From: Sphingopyxis sp. H073
GTDB lineage: Bacteria > Pseudomonadota > Alphaproteobacteria > Sphingomonadales > Sphingomonadaceae
DNA length: 64,000 nucleotides
Assembly (NCBI RefSeq): GCF_001468395.1
Contig: NZ_LNSG01000008.1
Coordinates: 1 to 64,000 of the forward strand
Reading direction: 5' to 3'
Numbering within the stretch: the first letter of the stretch is position 1; every line of letters starts with the position of its first letter. The notes beneath the pieces were generated by a model. The model did not search any database. It saw only the letters and a program-made list of their open reading frames with translations, and was not told the origin of the DNA. A program made the translations under genes and the position numbers. Below, piece after piece: positions 1-7,448 of the stretch.

Positions 1-99
1 GGTCATGGCGACGGAGTTAGCACAGCGGGGGCGGCGCGCATGCCCGCCCCCGCCGACGTTGCGCGCCGCCCCCGCTGTGCTAACTCCGTCGCCATGACC
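1..99. repeat. Perfect 40-bp inverted repeat at window edge
   Basis: Bases 1-40 are the exact reverse complement of 60-99, separated by a 19-base loop (41-59). The right arm contains the likely start codon of the acyl-CoA synthetase (94-96). The left arm therefore carries a mirror-image ATG on the minus strand at 6-4. The arms may extend further left, outside the window. It could be a real cruciform or divergent dyad, or a fold-back artefact at a contig end. Confidence 0.9.
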
Positions 100-1626
100 A
101 GTCACGAGATGCTCGATAGCGACTTCGCCACCCTGCCCGACCTCGTCCGCGCACATGCGACCGAGCGCCCGAATGCCATAGCCGCAGCCGATCCAGTGCG
201 GCGGCTGAGCTGGTCCGAACTGGACGCAATGATGGACCGCATCGCGGCGCGGCTGCAGGCCGACGGCTTCGCCAAGGGCGATCGCACCGCGATCGCGGGC
301 CTCAACAGCGTCGAGCAGATGGCGGTCATCCTCGCGACGCTGCGCGCCGGCGGCGTCGCGGGGCTGATCACCAACAGCGCGACGGGCGAGCAGATGGCGG
401 CAATGATCGCCGACACCGGGGCGCGCCACCTGTTCCTCGATGCCGCCGCGTCGGCGAGCCTCGAAGGCCAGCATGTCACGGCGACAGACCGGATCGCGAT
501 GGACGGCAGCACCGTCGGCGCGCCGCTGGAGGCCTGGATGGCGCCCGACGGCGCGAAGCCCGAACCGGTCGCGATCGATCCGCTCGACGGCTTCAACATC
601 ATCTATTCGTCGGGGACGACCGGTACGCCCAAGGGCATCGTCCACAGCCATGCGATGCGCTGGCAGCATATCCAGCGCGGCAAGCCCGCCTATGGCGCGC
701 AAGCGGTGACGATCCTGTCGACGCCGCTCTATTCGAACACGACAATGGCGAGTTTCCTGCCGACCGTCGGGTCGGGCGGGCAGGTCGTGCTGATGAAGAA
801 ATTCGACGCGCGCGGCTTTCTGGAGCTTGCCGAGCGCGAGCGCGCGACGAACACCATGCTGGTGCCGGTGCAATATCGCCGCATCATGGCGCTGGAGGAT
901 TTCGACCGCTTCGATCTGTCGAGCTTCGTCGTGAAATATTGCACGTCGGCGCCTTTCCCCGCGGCGCTCAAGGCAGAGGTGCTCAAACGCTGGCCGGGCG
1001 GGCTCGTCGAAATCTATGGCATGACCGAGGGCGGCGCGGCCTTCATCCTCGAAGCGCATCAATTCCCCGACAAGCTCCACACCGTCGGCAAGCCCGCGCC
1101 GGGGCATGTCGCCAAGGTGATCGACGAGGACGGCAACGAGCTGCCGCAGGGGTCGGTCGGCGAGGTCGTCGGCCGCTCGCCGGCGATGATGACGGGCTAC
1201 AACAACCGCCCCGACGCGACCAGGGCGATGCACTGGTACGACGCCGACGGGAATCTCTTCTATCGCCACGGCGACATCGGGCGGATCGACGAGGACGGCT
1301 TCCTGACCCTGATGGACCGCGCCAAGGACATGATCATCTCGGGCGGGTTCAACATCTTTCCGAGCGATCTCGAAGCGATCCTGCTCGCCGACGAGCGCGT
1401 CGTCGAGGCGGCGGTCGTCGGGATGCCGAGCGAGGAATGGGGTGAGACCCCGGTCGCCTTCGTCTTGCTGACGCCCGGTGCGGATGCGGAAAGCGTGCGG
1501 GCCGACTGCAATGCGAAGGTCGGCAAGACGCAGCGGCTGAGCGGGATCACCGTCGTCGACGAATTGCCGCGCAGCGCGATCGGCAAAGTGTTGAAGCGCG
1601 AGCTCCGCGATGCCTATGCGGGGTGA
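94..1626 (+). CDS. AMP-binding acyl-CoA synthetase
   Basis: Class I adenylate-forming enzyme that activates a carboxylic acid, probably fatty or aromatic, to its acyl-CoA via an acyl-AMP. Of 510 residues, the P-loop-like YSSGTTGTPK lies at 171-180, followed by YGMTEGG, the hinge motif YRHGDIGRID and DRAKDMIISGG. The catalytic lysine K498 sits in RSAIGKVLKREL. All core motifs are intact and the length is normal. I chose ATG 94 because it gives a natural N-terminus. An in-frame ATG at 40 would add 18 Arg/Pro-rich residues encoded by the inverted repeat. No clear ribosome site is visible for either start. The substrate cannot be read from the sequence, and no partner gene is adjacent. Confidence 0.9.
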   Translation: MTSHEMLDSDFATLPDLVRAHATERPNAIAAADPVRRLSWSELDAMMDRIAARLQADGFAKGDRTAIAGLNSVEQMAVILATLRAGGVAGLITNSATGEQMAAMIADTGARHLFLDAAASASLEGQHVTATDRIAMDGSTVGAPLEAWMAPDGAKPEPVAIDPLDGFNIIYSSGTTGTPKGIVHSHAMRWQHIQRGKPAYGAQAVTILSTPLYSNTTMASFLPTVGSGGQVVLMKKFDARGFLELAERERATNTMLVPVQYRRIMALEDFDRFDLSSFVVKYCTSAPFPAALKAEVLKRWPGGLVEIYGMTEGGAAFILEAHQFPDKLHTVGKPAPGHVAKVIDEDGNELPQGSVGEVVGRSPAMMTGYNNRPDATRAMHWYDADGNLFYRHGDIGRIDEDGFLTLMDRAKDMIISGGFNIFPSDLEAILLADERVVEAAVVGMPSEEWGETPVAFVLLTPGADAESVRADCNAKVGKTQRLSGITVVDELPRSAIGKVLKRELRDAYAG

Positions 1627-1718
1627 GGCGCAGGGTTCGGGTGAAACCAGCCGTCGCCCCCGCCAAGGCGGGGCCGCCCTCGATTTACGCGGCGCGGCCG
1701 AGCAAGGCGGCTAGGGGC

Positions 1719-1736
1719 TCCCGCCTTCGCGGGGGC
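1719..1736. terminator. GC-rich hairpin after the acyl-CoA synthetase
   Basis: A compact hairpin with a CCCGC/GCGGG stem and CTTC loop lies about 95 bases after the synthetase stop. It has no T-tract, so intrinsic termination is uncertain. It lies between the convergent synthetase and VOC genes. Confidence 0.35.
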
Positions 1737-1788
1737 GCGGGTTAACGCACCATCCGCTCCCCACCCAAATCAGCCATCGACGCAGCCG

Positions 1789-2157
1789 TCACCCCATGAC
1801 GAAGGCGTTGAGCTTGTTCCCGTCGGGGTCGCGGAAATAGCCCGCGTAAAAGCCCTCTCCGCGCGGTCCGGGAGGGCCTTCGCAGGTGCCGCCGTTGGCG
1901 AGCGCGATGTCGTAGAGCCGCTGCACCTGCGCCTCATCCTTCGCCTCGAGCGCCACCATCACGCCATTGCCGACGCTTGCGGCATTGCCGTCGAAGGGCT
2001 TCGTCAGGCCGATTCCGGCCCCGCCGCCCTCCTTGCCCCACGCGATGAAGCCGTCATATTCCATCATCCGCGGCACACCCAGTTCGCCCGCGATCGCGTC
2101 GTAAAATACCGCCGCGCGGGCAAGGTCGTTCGTTCCCAGCGTCACATATCCGATCAT
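1789..2157 (-). CDS. VOC (glyoxalase/bleomycin-resistance) family protein
   Basis: A 122-residue single-domain vicinal-oxygen-chelate protein. It opens with IGYVTLGTNDLARAAVFYDAI and closes with GYFRDPDGNKL, the paired beta-alpha-beta pattern of this superfamily. Such proteins bind a divalent metal and act as dioxygenases, isomerases or binding proteins; the reaction is not deducible here. The start at 2157 is preceded by GGGAG at good spacing. A longer reading to 2220 would run into the degP terminator hairpin. It is convergent with the upstream synthetase. Confidence 0.85.
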   Translation of the reverse strand: MIGYVTLGTNDLARAAVFYDAIAGELGVPRMMEYDGFIAWGKEGGGAGIGLTKPFDGNAASVGNGVMVALEAKDEAQVQRLYDIALANGGTCEGPPGPRGEGFYAGYFRDPDGNKLNAFVMG

Positions 2158-2216
2158 CGTTCCATCTCCCGACTCGTATCGATGGAACATAATAGGAACA
2201 TATGCCGTCGCAGGCA

Positions 2217-2253
2217 ACAAAAAGGGCGCCGGACCCGAAGGTCGCGGCGCCCC
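2217..2253 (-). terminator. Rho-independent terminator of degP
   Basis: On the minus strand a GGGCGCC/GGCGCCC stem (arms 2246-2252 and 2224-2230) with an inner ACC/GGT pairing is followed by TTTTTG. It starts about 22 bases after the degP stop, so it closes the hflK-hflC-degP set. Confidence 0.85.
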
Positions 2254-2275
2254 TGTTCCCGTGTTGGAAGAGGCC

Positions 2276-3772
2276 TCAGGGCTTGAGGCGGATCGCGATG
2301 AACTGCGACGGCCCGCCGCGGCGCAGAATTTCGAGCAGAACCGCGTCGCGGCCCGCCTTCTTCGCGTCCGCGACCACCTTGGCGAGCGCTTCGCTCGTCG
2401 TCACAGGCACGCGGTTGGCGGTGACGATCACGTCGCCGCGGCGCAGCCCCTTGCGACCGGCATCGCTGTTCGCCGACGCGGCACCGATCACCAGACCCTT
2501 GGTGCCGACATCGACCCCGACCGCGCGCGCGATGTCGGCGGTGAGCGTCTGAACCGACAGGCCAAGCTCGTTCTGGACCGCAGTGTCGGCGGTTCCCTTC
2601 GGATCCTCGGGCACTGCCTGATCGTCCTCGGGGTCGAAATTCGCGCCCGCGAGCTGGTCCTCGGGCGGGCGCGTCGCGACGACGGCGTAGAGCGTCACCG
2701 TCTTGCCGTCGCGCACGACCTCGAGCGGGATGCGCGAGCCGGGCTTGGTGTTGGCGACGATGTACGACAGCGTCTGCGAGGGTGTGACCTCCTTGCCGTC
2801 GACCTTGGTCACGACGTCGCCGCGCTTGAGCCCGGCCTTCGCCGCCGCGCCATCGTCCTCGACGCGCTGGACGAATTCGCCGCGATCCTTGGGCAGGCCG
2901 AGCGCCGCCGCCAGATCCTCGTCGACCGGCGCGATGCTGATGCCGAGATAGCCGCGCTGGATCTTCTCGCCCGCCTTAAGCGCGTTGATCACCGGGATCG
3001 CCGCTTCGGCCGGGATCGCGAAATTGACGCCGATGTTCGCGCCGACGGGCGAGATCAGCATGTTGTTGATACCGACGACATTGCCATGCAGGTCGAACAG
3101 CGGGCCGCCCGAGTTGCCGCGGTTGATCGCGGTATCGGTCTGGATGAAGCGGTCATAGGCGCCGCCCTGGCCAAGGTTGCGCTGCACCGCCGAGATGATC
3201 CCCGCGGTCACCGTCGAGCCGAGCCCAAGCGGGTTACCGATCGCGACGACCCAGTCGCCGACACGCGCGCGGCTCGAATCGGCAAATTTCACGAAGGGCA
3301 GGCCGGTCGCGCTGATCTTGAGCAGCGCAAGGTCCGACTGCACATCGCGCCCGACGATCGTCGCCTTATACTCTTTGCCGTTGGTCAGCGTGACCGTGAC
3401 CTGGTTCACCGCCTCGCCGCGCGGGCCGCCGGTGACGACATGGTTGTTGGTGACGATATAGCCGTCGTCGGAGATCAGGAAGCCCGAGCCGCCGCCCTGC
3501 TGCTCCTGCGTCACCGGCTCGCGCGTCCCGGCGAAGGGATCGAGCCGGACGCCGAGCGTGACTTCCTGCTTGGTCGAGATATTGACCACCGCAGGCTGGA
3601 GCTGTTCGACGAGGTCGGCGAAGCTTTCGGGAGCGCCGGCGCGCGGCACAGCCTTGGCAATCTCGCTGCGCTCGTTCTGCGCAACCTGCGCGATCACGGG
3701 CGACTGGGTGACCAGCGCCAGCGCGGTACCGCCCACCAGCAGGGCCGAAGTGATGCCATAAACATAACGCAC
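2276..3772 (-). CDS. degP: Do-family periplasmic serine protease (DegP/MucD type)
   Basis: HtrA-family chaperone-protease that degrades misfolded envelope proteins. Of 498 residues, 1-29 form a signal peptide. The trypsin-like domain carries the triad H111 (TNNHVV), D147 (QSDLALL) and S221 (GNSGGP). Two PDZ domains follow at roughly 265-370 and 400-495. The start is GTG at 3772 with AAGGA about ten bases upstream. It lies 127 bp downstream of hflC on the same strand, and a 30-bp palindrome fills part of that gap. Grouping of degP with hflKC is common in alphaproteobacteria and links two layers of membrane protein quality control. Confidence 0.95.
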   Translation of the reverse strand: MRYVYGITSALLVGGTALALVTQSPVIAQVAQNERSEIAKAVPRAGAPESFADLVEQLQPAVVNISTKQEVTLGVRLDPFAGTREPVTQEQQGGGSGFLISDDGYIVTNNHVVTGGPRGEAVNQVTVTLTNGKEYKATIVGRDVQSDLALLKISATGLPFVKFADSSRARVGDWVVAIGNPLGLGSTVTAGIISAVQRNLGQGGAYDRFIQTDTAINRGNSGGPLFDLHGNVVGINNMLISPVGANIGVNFAIPAEAAIPVINALKAGEKIQRGYLGISIAPVDEDLAAALGLPKDRGEFVQRVEDDGAAAKAGLKRGDVVTKVDGKEVTPSQTLSYIVANTKPGSRIPLEVVRDGKTVTLYAVVATRPPEDQLAGANFDPEDDQAVPEDPKGTADTAVQNELGLSVQTLTADIARAVGVDVGTKGLVIGAASANSDAGRKGLRRGDVIVTANRVPVTTSEALAKVVADAKKAGRDAVLLEILRRGGPSQFIAIRLKP

Positions 3773-3854
3773 GATCGCAATTCCTTTTCTCTTGCGAATA
3801 ATTCCAACCCCGGCACGGCGCTATCTGCGCACCGCAGGCTGAACGGTGTTTGAA

Positions 3855-3884
3855 CATGAACGGAGCCTGCAGGTTCCGTTCATG
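3855..3884. repeat. 30-bp near-perfect palindrome between hflC and degP
   Basis: Each arm has 15 bases, with only one mismatched pair; the centre is CCTGCAGG and the ends are CATGAACGGA/TCCGTTCATG. It lies just after the hflC stop and about 80 bases before degP. It could be a weak terminator or attenuator for hflC, or an operator for degP. No T-tract follows on the minus strand. Confidence 0.6.
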
Positions 3885-3899
3885 CCCCAATTTTCAGGA

Positions 3900-4751
3900 T
3901 CAGCCGCCGCGGAAGTGGCGCAGATACTCGTTATCGGGCGACAGGATCACCGACGTCCCGCCCTGGTTGGTTTCACCGAGGAAGGTCTGCCGGTAGCTCT
4001 GCATCGCGCGATAGAAATCATAGAATTCCGGATCCTTGCCGAAGCTCGCGGCATAGATGCGCGCGGCCTCGCCGTCGGCGGTACCGCGGATGATCTGCGC
4101 TTCCTTCTGCCCCTCGGCGCGGATCGTGATCGCTTCCTGCTCGCGCGCGGTCCGCATCCGGTTGTACGCCGCCTCGAGCGTTGCGCCCTCGGGCAGGTCG
4201 GCGCGCTTGATGCGGACGTCGATGATTTCGGCGCCATATTTGTTCGCCTCGCGGTTCAGCGCGACCTGGATATTGTCCATCACCGCCCCGCGTTCGGGCG
4301 ACAGCAAGGTCGCAAAGGTCCGCTTGCCGAGCTCGTTGCGCAGCGACGACCCGAGGATGGTCGCGAGCTGCTGCTGCAGCCGCTCCTCGGTGCGGATCGC
4401 GGTGTACATCCGCACCGGATTGGTGATGCGGAAGCGCGCGAAGGCATCGACCTGCAAGCGCTGCTGGTCGGTCGAGAGCACCTGCTGGCGCTCCATGTTG
4501 ATGCCGAGGATGCGCTTGTCGATATACTGGATGCTCTCGAAGAAGGGGATGCGCAGCGCAAGGCCGGCGCCCGAGCGACCGAATTCTTCCTTCGGCCTGT
4601 AGCGGTTCACGGTGCGCTCGATTTCGCCGAAACGCAGGATCAGCGCCTGCTGGTCCTCGCGCACGATCGAGACGGTCTGCGACAGGATCACGAGCAGCGC
4701 GAGCGCGCCGACGAGCCAGCGCATGGGATGACGGGTGAGACCTTCGAACAT
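3900..4751 (-). CDS. hflC: Protease modulator HflC
   Basis: SPFH/band-7 protein of the inner membrane which, with HflK, forms a large periplasmic cage around FtsH and modulates its proteolysis. The 283-residue product has one N-terminal membrane segment (about 11-25). The SPFH domain follows (VREDQQALILRFGEIERTV), then a helical region rich in Ala, Glu and Arg with the TAREQEAITIRAEGQKEAQIIRG-type repeat. The ATG at 4751 shares its A with the hflK stop (TGATG), which implies translational coupling and decides the start over the GTG one codon upstream. Confidence 0.95.
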   Translation of the reverse strand: MFEGLTRHPMRWLVGALALLVILSQTVSIVREDQQALILRFGEIERTVNRYRPKEEFGRSGAGLALRIPFFESIQYIDKRILGINMERQQVLSTDQQRLQVDAFARFRITNPVRMYTAIRTEERLQQQLATILGSSLRNELGKRTFATLLSPERGAVMDNIQVALNREANKYGAEIIDVRIKRADLPEGATLEAAYNRMRTAREQEAITIRAEGQKEAQIIRGTADGEAARIYAASFGKDPEFYDFYRAMQSYRQTFLGETNQGGTSVILSPDNEYLRHFRGG

Positions 4752-5914
4752 CACTGGCCTCCCTTGGTCGTCGCTTCGGGAGCCGGGGCGACGCGCCGCT
4801 GGACTTCATTCAGCGGCAGATAGGGGGTTACCCCTCGCGCCTCGACGATCGTCTTGTCGGTATTCGACAGCACGCCCTCCATCGTTTCATAGTAAAGGCG
4901 CTTGCGGGTCACGTCCGGCGCAAGCTTGTACTGTTCATAAATCTTGTCGAACGCCGCAGTGTCGCCGCGCGCGCGTTCGAGCACTTGCTGTTGATAGGCG
5001 CGCGCGAGGTTGATGTCCGATTCGCGCTTCTGGCGCGCCGCGGTCACTTCCTTGAACGCCTCGTCGACCTGGCTCGGCGGGTCGGCCTGACGGATCGCGA
5101 TGCCCTGGATCGTCACGCCGGCGCGATACTGGTTGAGCAGATCCTGCATCCGCAGCTGCACCTGCCGTTCGATCTCGACGCGCCCGGGGCCGATCGCCTG
5201 GACGAGGTCGAAATTGGCGACGGTCGCGCGCATCGCGCTTTCGGCGACCTCGCGGATCGTCCCGTCGGGGTCGGCGAGCTGGAAGATGTAAAGCTCCGGA
5301 TCGCGGATCGACCAGCGGACCTCATAGGCGAGATCGACGATGCTCTGGTCGCGGGTGAGCACGAAATTCTCGTCGGTCGCGTTCGGCGATCCGATCTGCA
5401 TCGTGCGAATCGCGCGGACGTCTTCGAGGCGGATACGCTCGATCGGCGCCGGCCAGGTGAGTTTCACGCCCGGCCCGACGGTGCGCGAATAGCTGCCGAG
5501 CTGCGTCACCACGCCCTCTTTTTCGGGCGGGACGATGTGGAAGGAGGAAAAGAGGAACCAGGCGACAACCAGCGCGCCGACGCCCCATTTCCACAGGCCC
5601 GCCGAATCGCCGAGATTGAAGCCGCCGCCGGAACCGCCCGAACCGCCGCCGCCGAAGCTGCCGCGCCCCTTGCGCAGCAACTCGTCGAGCGCCGAGGGGC
5701 CGCGCGGCTTGCGCCCGCGCGCGGGATCGGCGGGATCGGGGGTCACCCACGGATTGCGCGGCCCCGTGCGGTCGCCGTCGCCGTCTTTTCCACCCTTGTC
5801 GCCCTTGGGGCCGCTACCCCAGGGGCTGTTCGCCATCAGGCTGATCTGGTGGAAAAATTGCCGCACACCCCCCGGGCTGCGGCCTCCCATGCTGCCTTCA
5901 TTTTCGTTCGTCAT
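4751..5914 (-). CDS. hflK: FtsH protease activity modulator HflK
   Basis: Partner of HflC in the FtsH-regulating complex. The roughly 387-residue product has a Gly/Lys/Asp-rich cytoplasmic head (GPKGDKGGKDGDGD), a Gly-rich linker, a membrane segment (GVGALVVAWFLFSSF) and an SPFH domain starting at PPEKEGVVTQLG. The N-terminus is uncertain: ATG 5914 is chosen here, but ATG 5890 (with GAAGG just upstream) and ATG 5836 (MANSPWGSG) are plausible. The open frame continues far upstream without homology. It is divergent from apbC across about 90 bp that must hold both promoters. Confidence 0.9.
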   Translation of the reverse strand: MTNENEGSMGGRSPGGVRQFFHQISLMANSPWGSGPKGDKGGKDGDGDRTGPRNPWVTPDPADPARGRKPRGPSALDELLRKGRGSFGGGGSGGSGGGFNLGDSAGLWKWGVGALVVAWFLFSSFHIVPPEKEGVVTQLGSYSRTVGPGVKLTWPAPIERIRLEDVRAIRTMQIGSPNATDENFVLTRDQSIVDLAYEVRWSIRDPELYIFQLADPDGTIREVAESAMRATVANFDLVQAIGPGRVEIERQVQLRMQDLLNQYRAGVTIQGIAIRQADPPSQVDEAFKEVTAARQKRESDINLARAYQQQVLERARGDTAAFDKIYEQYKLAPDVTRKRLYYETMEGVLSNTDKTIVEARGVTPYLPLNEVQRRVAPAPEATTKGGQ

Positions 5915-6005
5915 GCCTGCTTTTATAGGGATGACCAGCGCGAATAACAGGGGGGCAAGTGAAAATGGCTGGCAATCCCCCGCGCCATGCCTATCTCGCG
6001 CGGAC

Positions 6006-6983
6006 ATGACCGACACTGCTCCCCTCGCCAGCATCGCGACCGACCTCAGCGGCGGCCGCACCTCGGGCCTCCGCTTCCTCGACGAAAACGGCACGCTCGC
6101 GATCGTCCTCGACGTGACGGGACTTGCCGAGGACGAGCGCAAACCGCTCGAGGACAAGCTGCGCGCCGGCCTGATGACGAAGCCGGGCGTCACGTCGGTG
6201 CGCGTCGCGATGACCGCCGAACGCAAGGGGCTGACGATCATCGCGGTCGGCAGCGGCAAGGGCGGTGTCGGCAAATCGACCCTCGCCGCCAATCTCGCCG
6301 TCGCGCTGCAGCGGCGCGGCGTGAAAGTCGGGCTGGTCGATGCCGACATTTATGGCCCCTCGCAGCCGCGCCTGATGGACAGCGAAGGCGTGAAGCCCGA
6401 AGCACGCGGATCGAAGCTCGCACCCGTCCCCAACGCTTATGGCGTTCCCATGCTCTCGACCGGCCAGATCGCCGCGCCGGGGCAGGCGATCGCGTGGCGC
6501 GGCCCGATGGCGGGGCGCGCGCTCGAACAGCTGATCGACGCGAGCTGGGGCGATATCGACACGCTGATCGTCGACCTGCCTCCCGGCACCGGCGACGTGC
6601 AGCTCACGATGATCCAGAAGCACAAGCCCGCGGGCGCGGTGATCGTCTCGACCCCGCAGGATCTGGCGCTGATGGACGCGACGCGCGCAATCGGATTCTT
6701 CGAGCAGGCCGATGTGCCGCTGATCGGGCTCGTCGAGAATATGGCGGGCTATGCCTGCCCGCATTGCGGCGAGGTCAGCGACCCGTTCGGCAGCGGCGGC
6801 GCCGAGGCGGCGGCGAAGGTGATGGGGCTCGACTTCCTCGGCCGCATCCCGCTGTCGATGGGCATCCGCCTCGCGAGCGACGGCGGGGTGCCGCCGGCGG
6901 CCGGAACCGATCCGCAGGGCGAGCCGTTCCACGCGATAGCGGCGAAGGTCGCCGACTGGCTCGCGGCACGAAAGGGCAAATGA
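6006..6983 (+). CDS. apbC: Mrp/ApbC iron-sulfur cluster carrier P-loop ATPase
   Basis: Cytoplasmic carrier that receives Fe-S clusters and delivers them to apo-proteins in an ATP-dependent way. The 325-residue protein has an N-terminal MIP18/DUF59-like segment (about 1-70), the deviant Walker A GSGKGGVGKS at 82-91, DADIYGPS, LPPGTGDVQL and the CPHC pair C251/C254 that bridges the cluster in the dimer. The ATG at 6006 gives a natural N-terminus, although the ribosome site is weak. Its stop overlaps the next gene (ATGATG), so the two are cotranscribed. Confidence 0.92.
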   Translation: MTDTAPLASIATDLSGGRTSGLRFLDENGTLAIVLDVTGLAEDERKPLEDKLRAGLMTKPGVTSVRVAMTAERKGLTIIAVGSGKGGVGKSTLAANLAVALQRRGVKVGLVDADIYGPSQPRLMDSEGVKPEARGSKLAPVPNAYGVPMLSTGQIAAPGQAIAWRGPMAGRALEQLIDASWGDIDTLIVDLPPGTGDVQLTMIQKHKPAGAVIVSTPQDLALMDATRAIGFFEQADVPLIGLVENMAGYACPHCGEVSDPFGSGGAEAAAKVMGLDFLGRIPLSMGIRLASDGGVPPAAGTDPQGEPFHAIAAKVADWLAARKGK

Positions 6984-7405
6984 TGGCGATCAACGACGAA
7001 GGCGAAATCCGCGAGTTGCTGGGCCAGCCGCGCCGCATTGCGGTCGTCGGCGCCTCGCCCAACCCCGCGCGCGCGTCGAACGAGGTGCTCGCCTTCCTCA
7101 TCAGCCAGGGCCATGATGTGATCGCGGTCAACCCCGGCCACGCCGGCAAAACGATCCACGGCGCGCCGGTCGTCGCAACGCTCGCCGATGTCGAACCCCC
7201 CGCCGAGATCGTCGACATCTTCCGCAACAGCGCGGAGGCCGGCGCCGCCGTCGACGAAGCGATCGTCCACGGCGCGAAGGCGGTGTGGTTGCAGATCGGG
7301 GTGATCGATCAGGAAGCGGCGCGGCGTGCGAACGACGCGGGGCTCGCCGTCGTGATGGACCGCTGCCCCAAGATCGAAATTCCCCGCCTCGGGCTCTTGC
7401 GCTGA
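6983..7405 (+). CDS. CoA-binding domain protein (YccU-like)
   Basis: A 140-residue single Rossmann-type CoA-binding domain: RIAVVGASPNPARASNEV near the N-terminus, then VIAVNPGHAGKTIHG and the C-terminal MDRCPKIE. This is the small stand-alone family related to the succinyl-CoA synthetase alpha N-domain; its physiological role is not established. The start at 6983 forms a TGATG junction with the apbC stop, with AAGGG about six bases upstream. ATG 6980 is an alternative adding one residue. Confidence 0.88.
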   Translation: MAINDEGEIRELLGQPRRIAVVGASPNPARASNEVLAFLISQGHDVIAVNPGHAGKTIHGAPVVATLADVEPPAEIVDIFRNSAEAGAAVDEAIVHGAKAVWLQIGVIDQEAARRANDAGLAVVMDRCPKIEIPRLGLLR

Positions 7406-7448
7406 TTTTCTTTGCGCCGATTCCCGGGGCTGACTATCAGCAGCGGGC

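Noticed and set aside
2261-3853. 530-residue open frame antisense to degP
   Set aside because: No domain, no ribosome site, and it spans the degP terminator; degP has a full catalytic triad.
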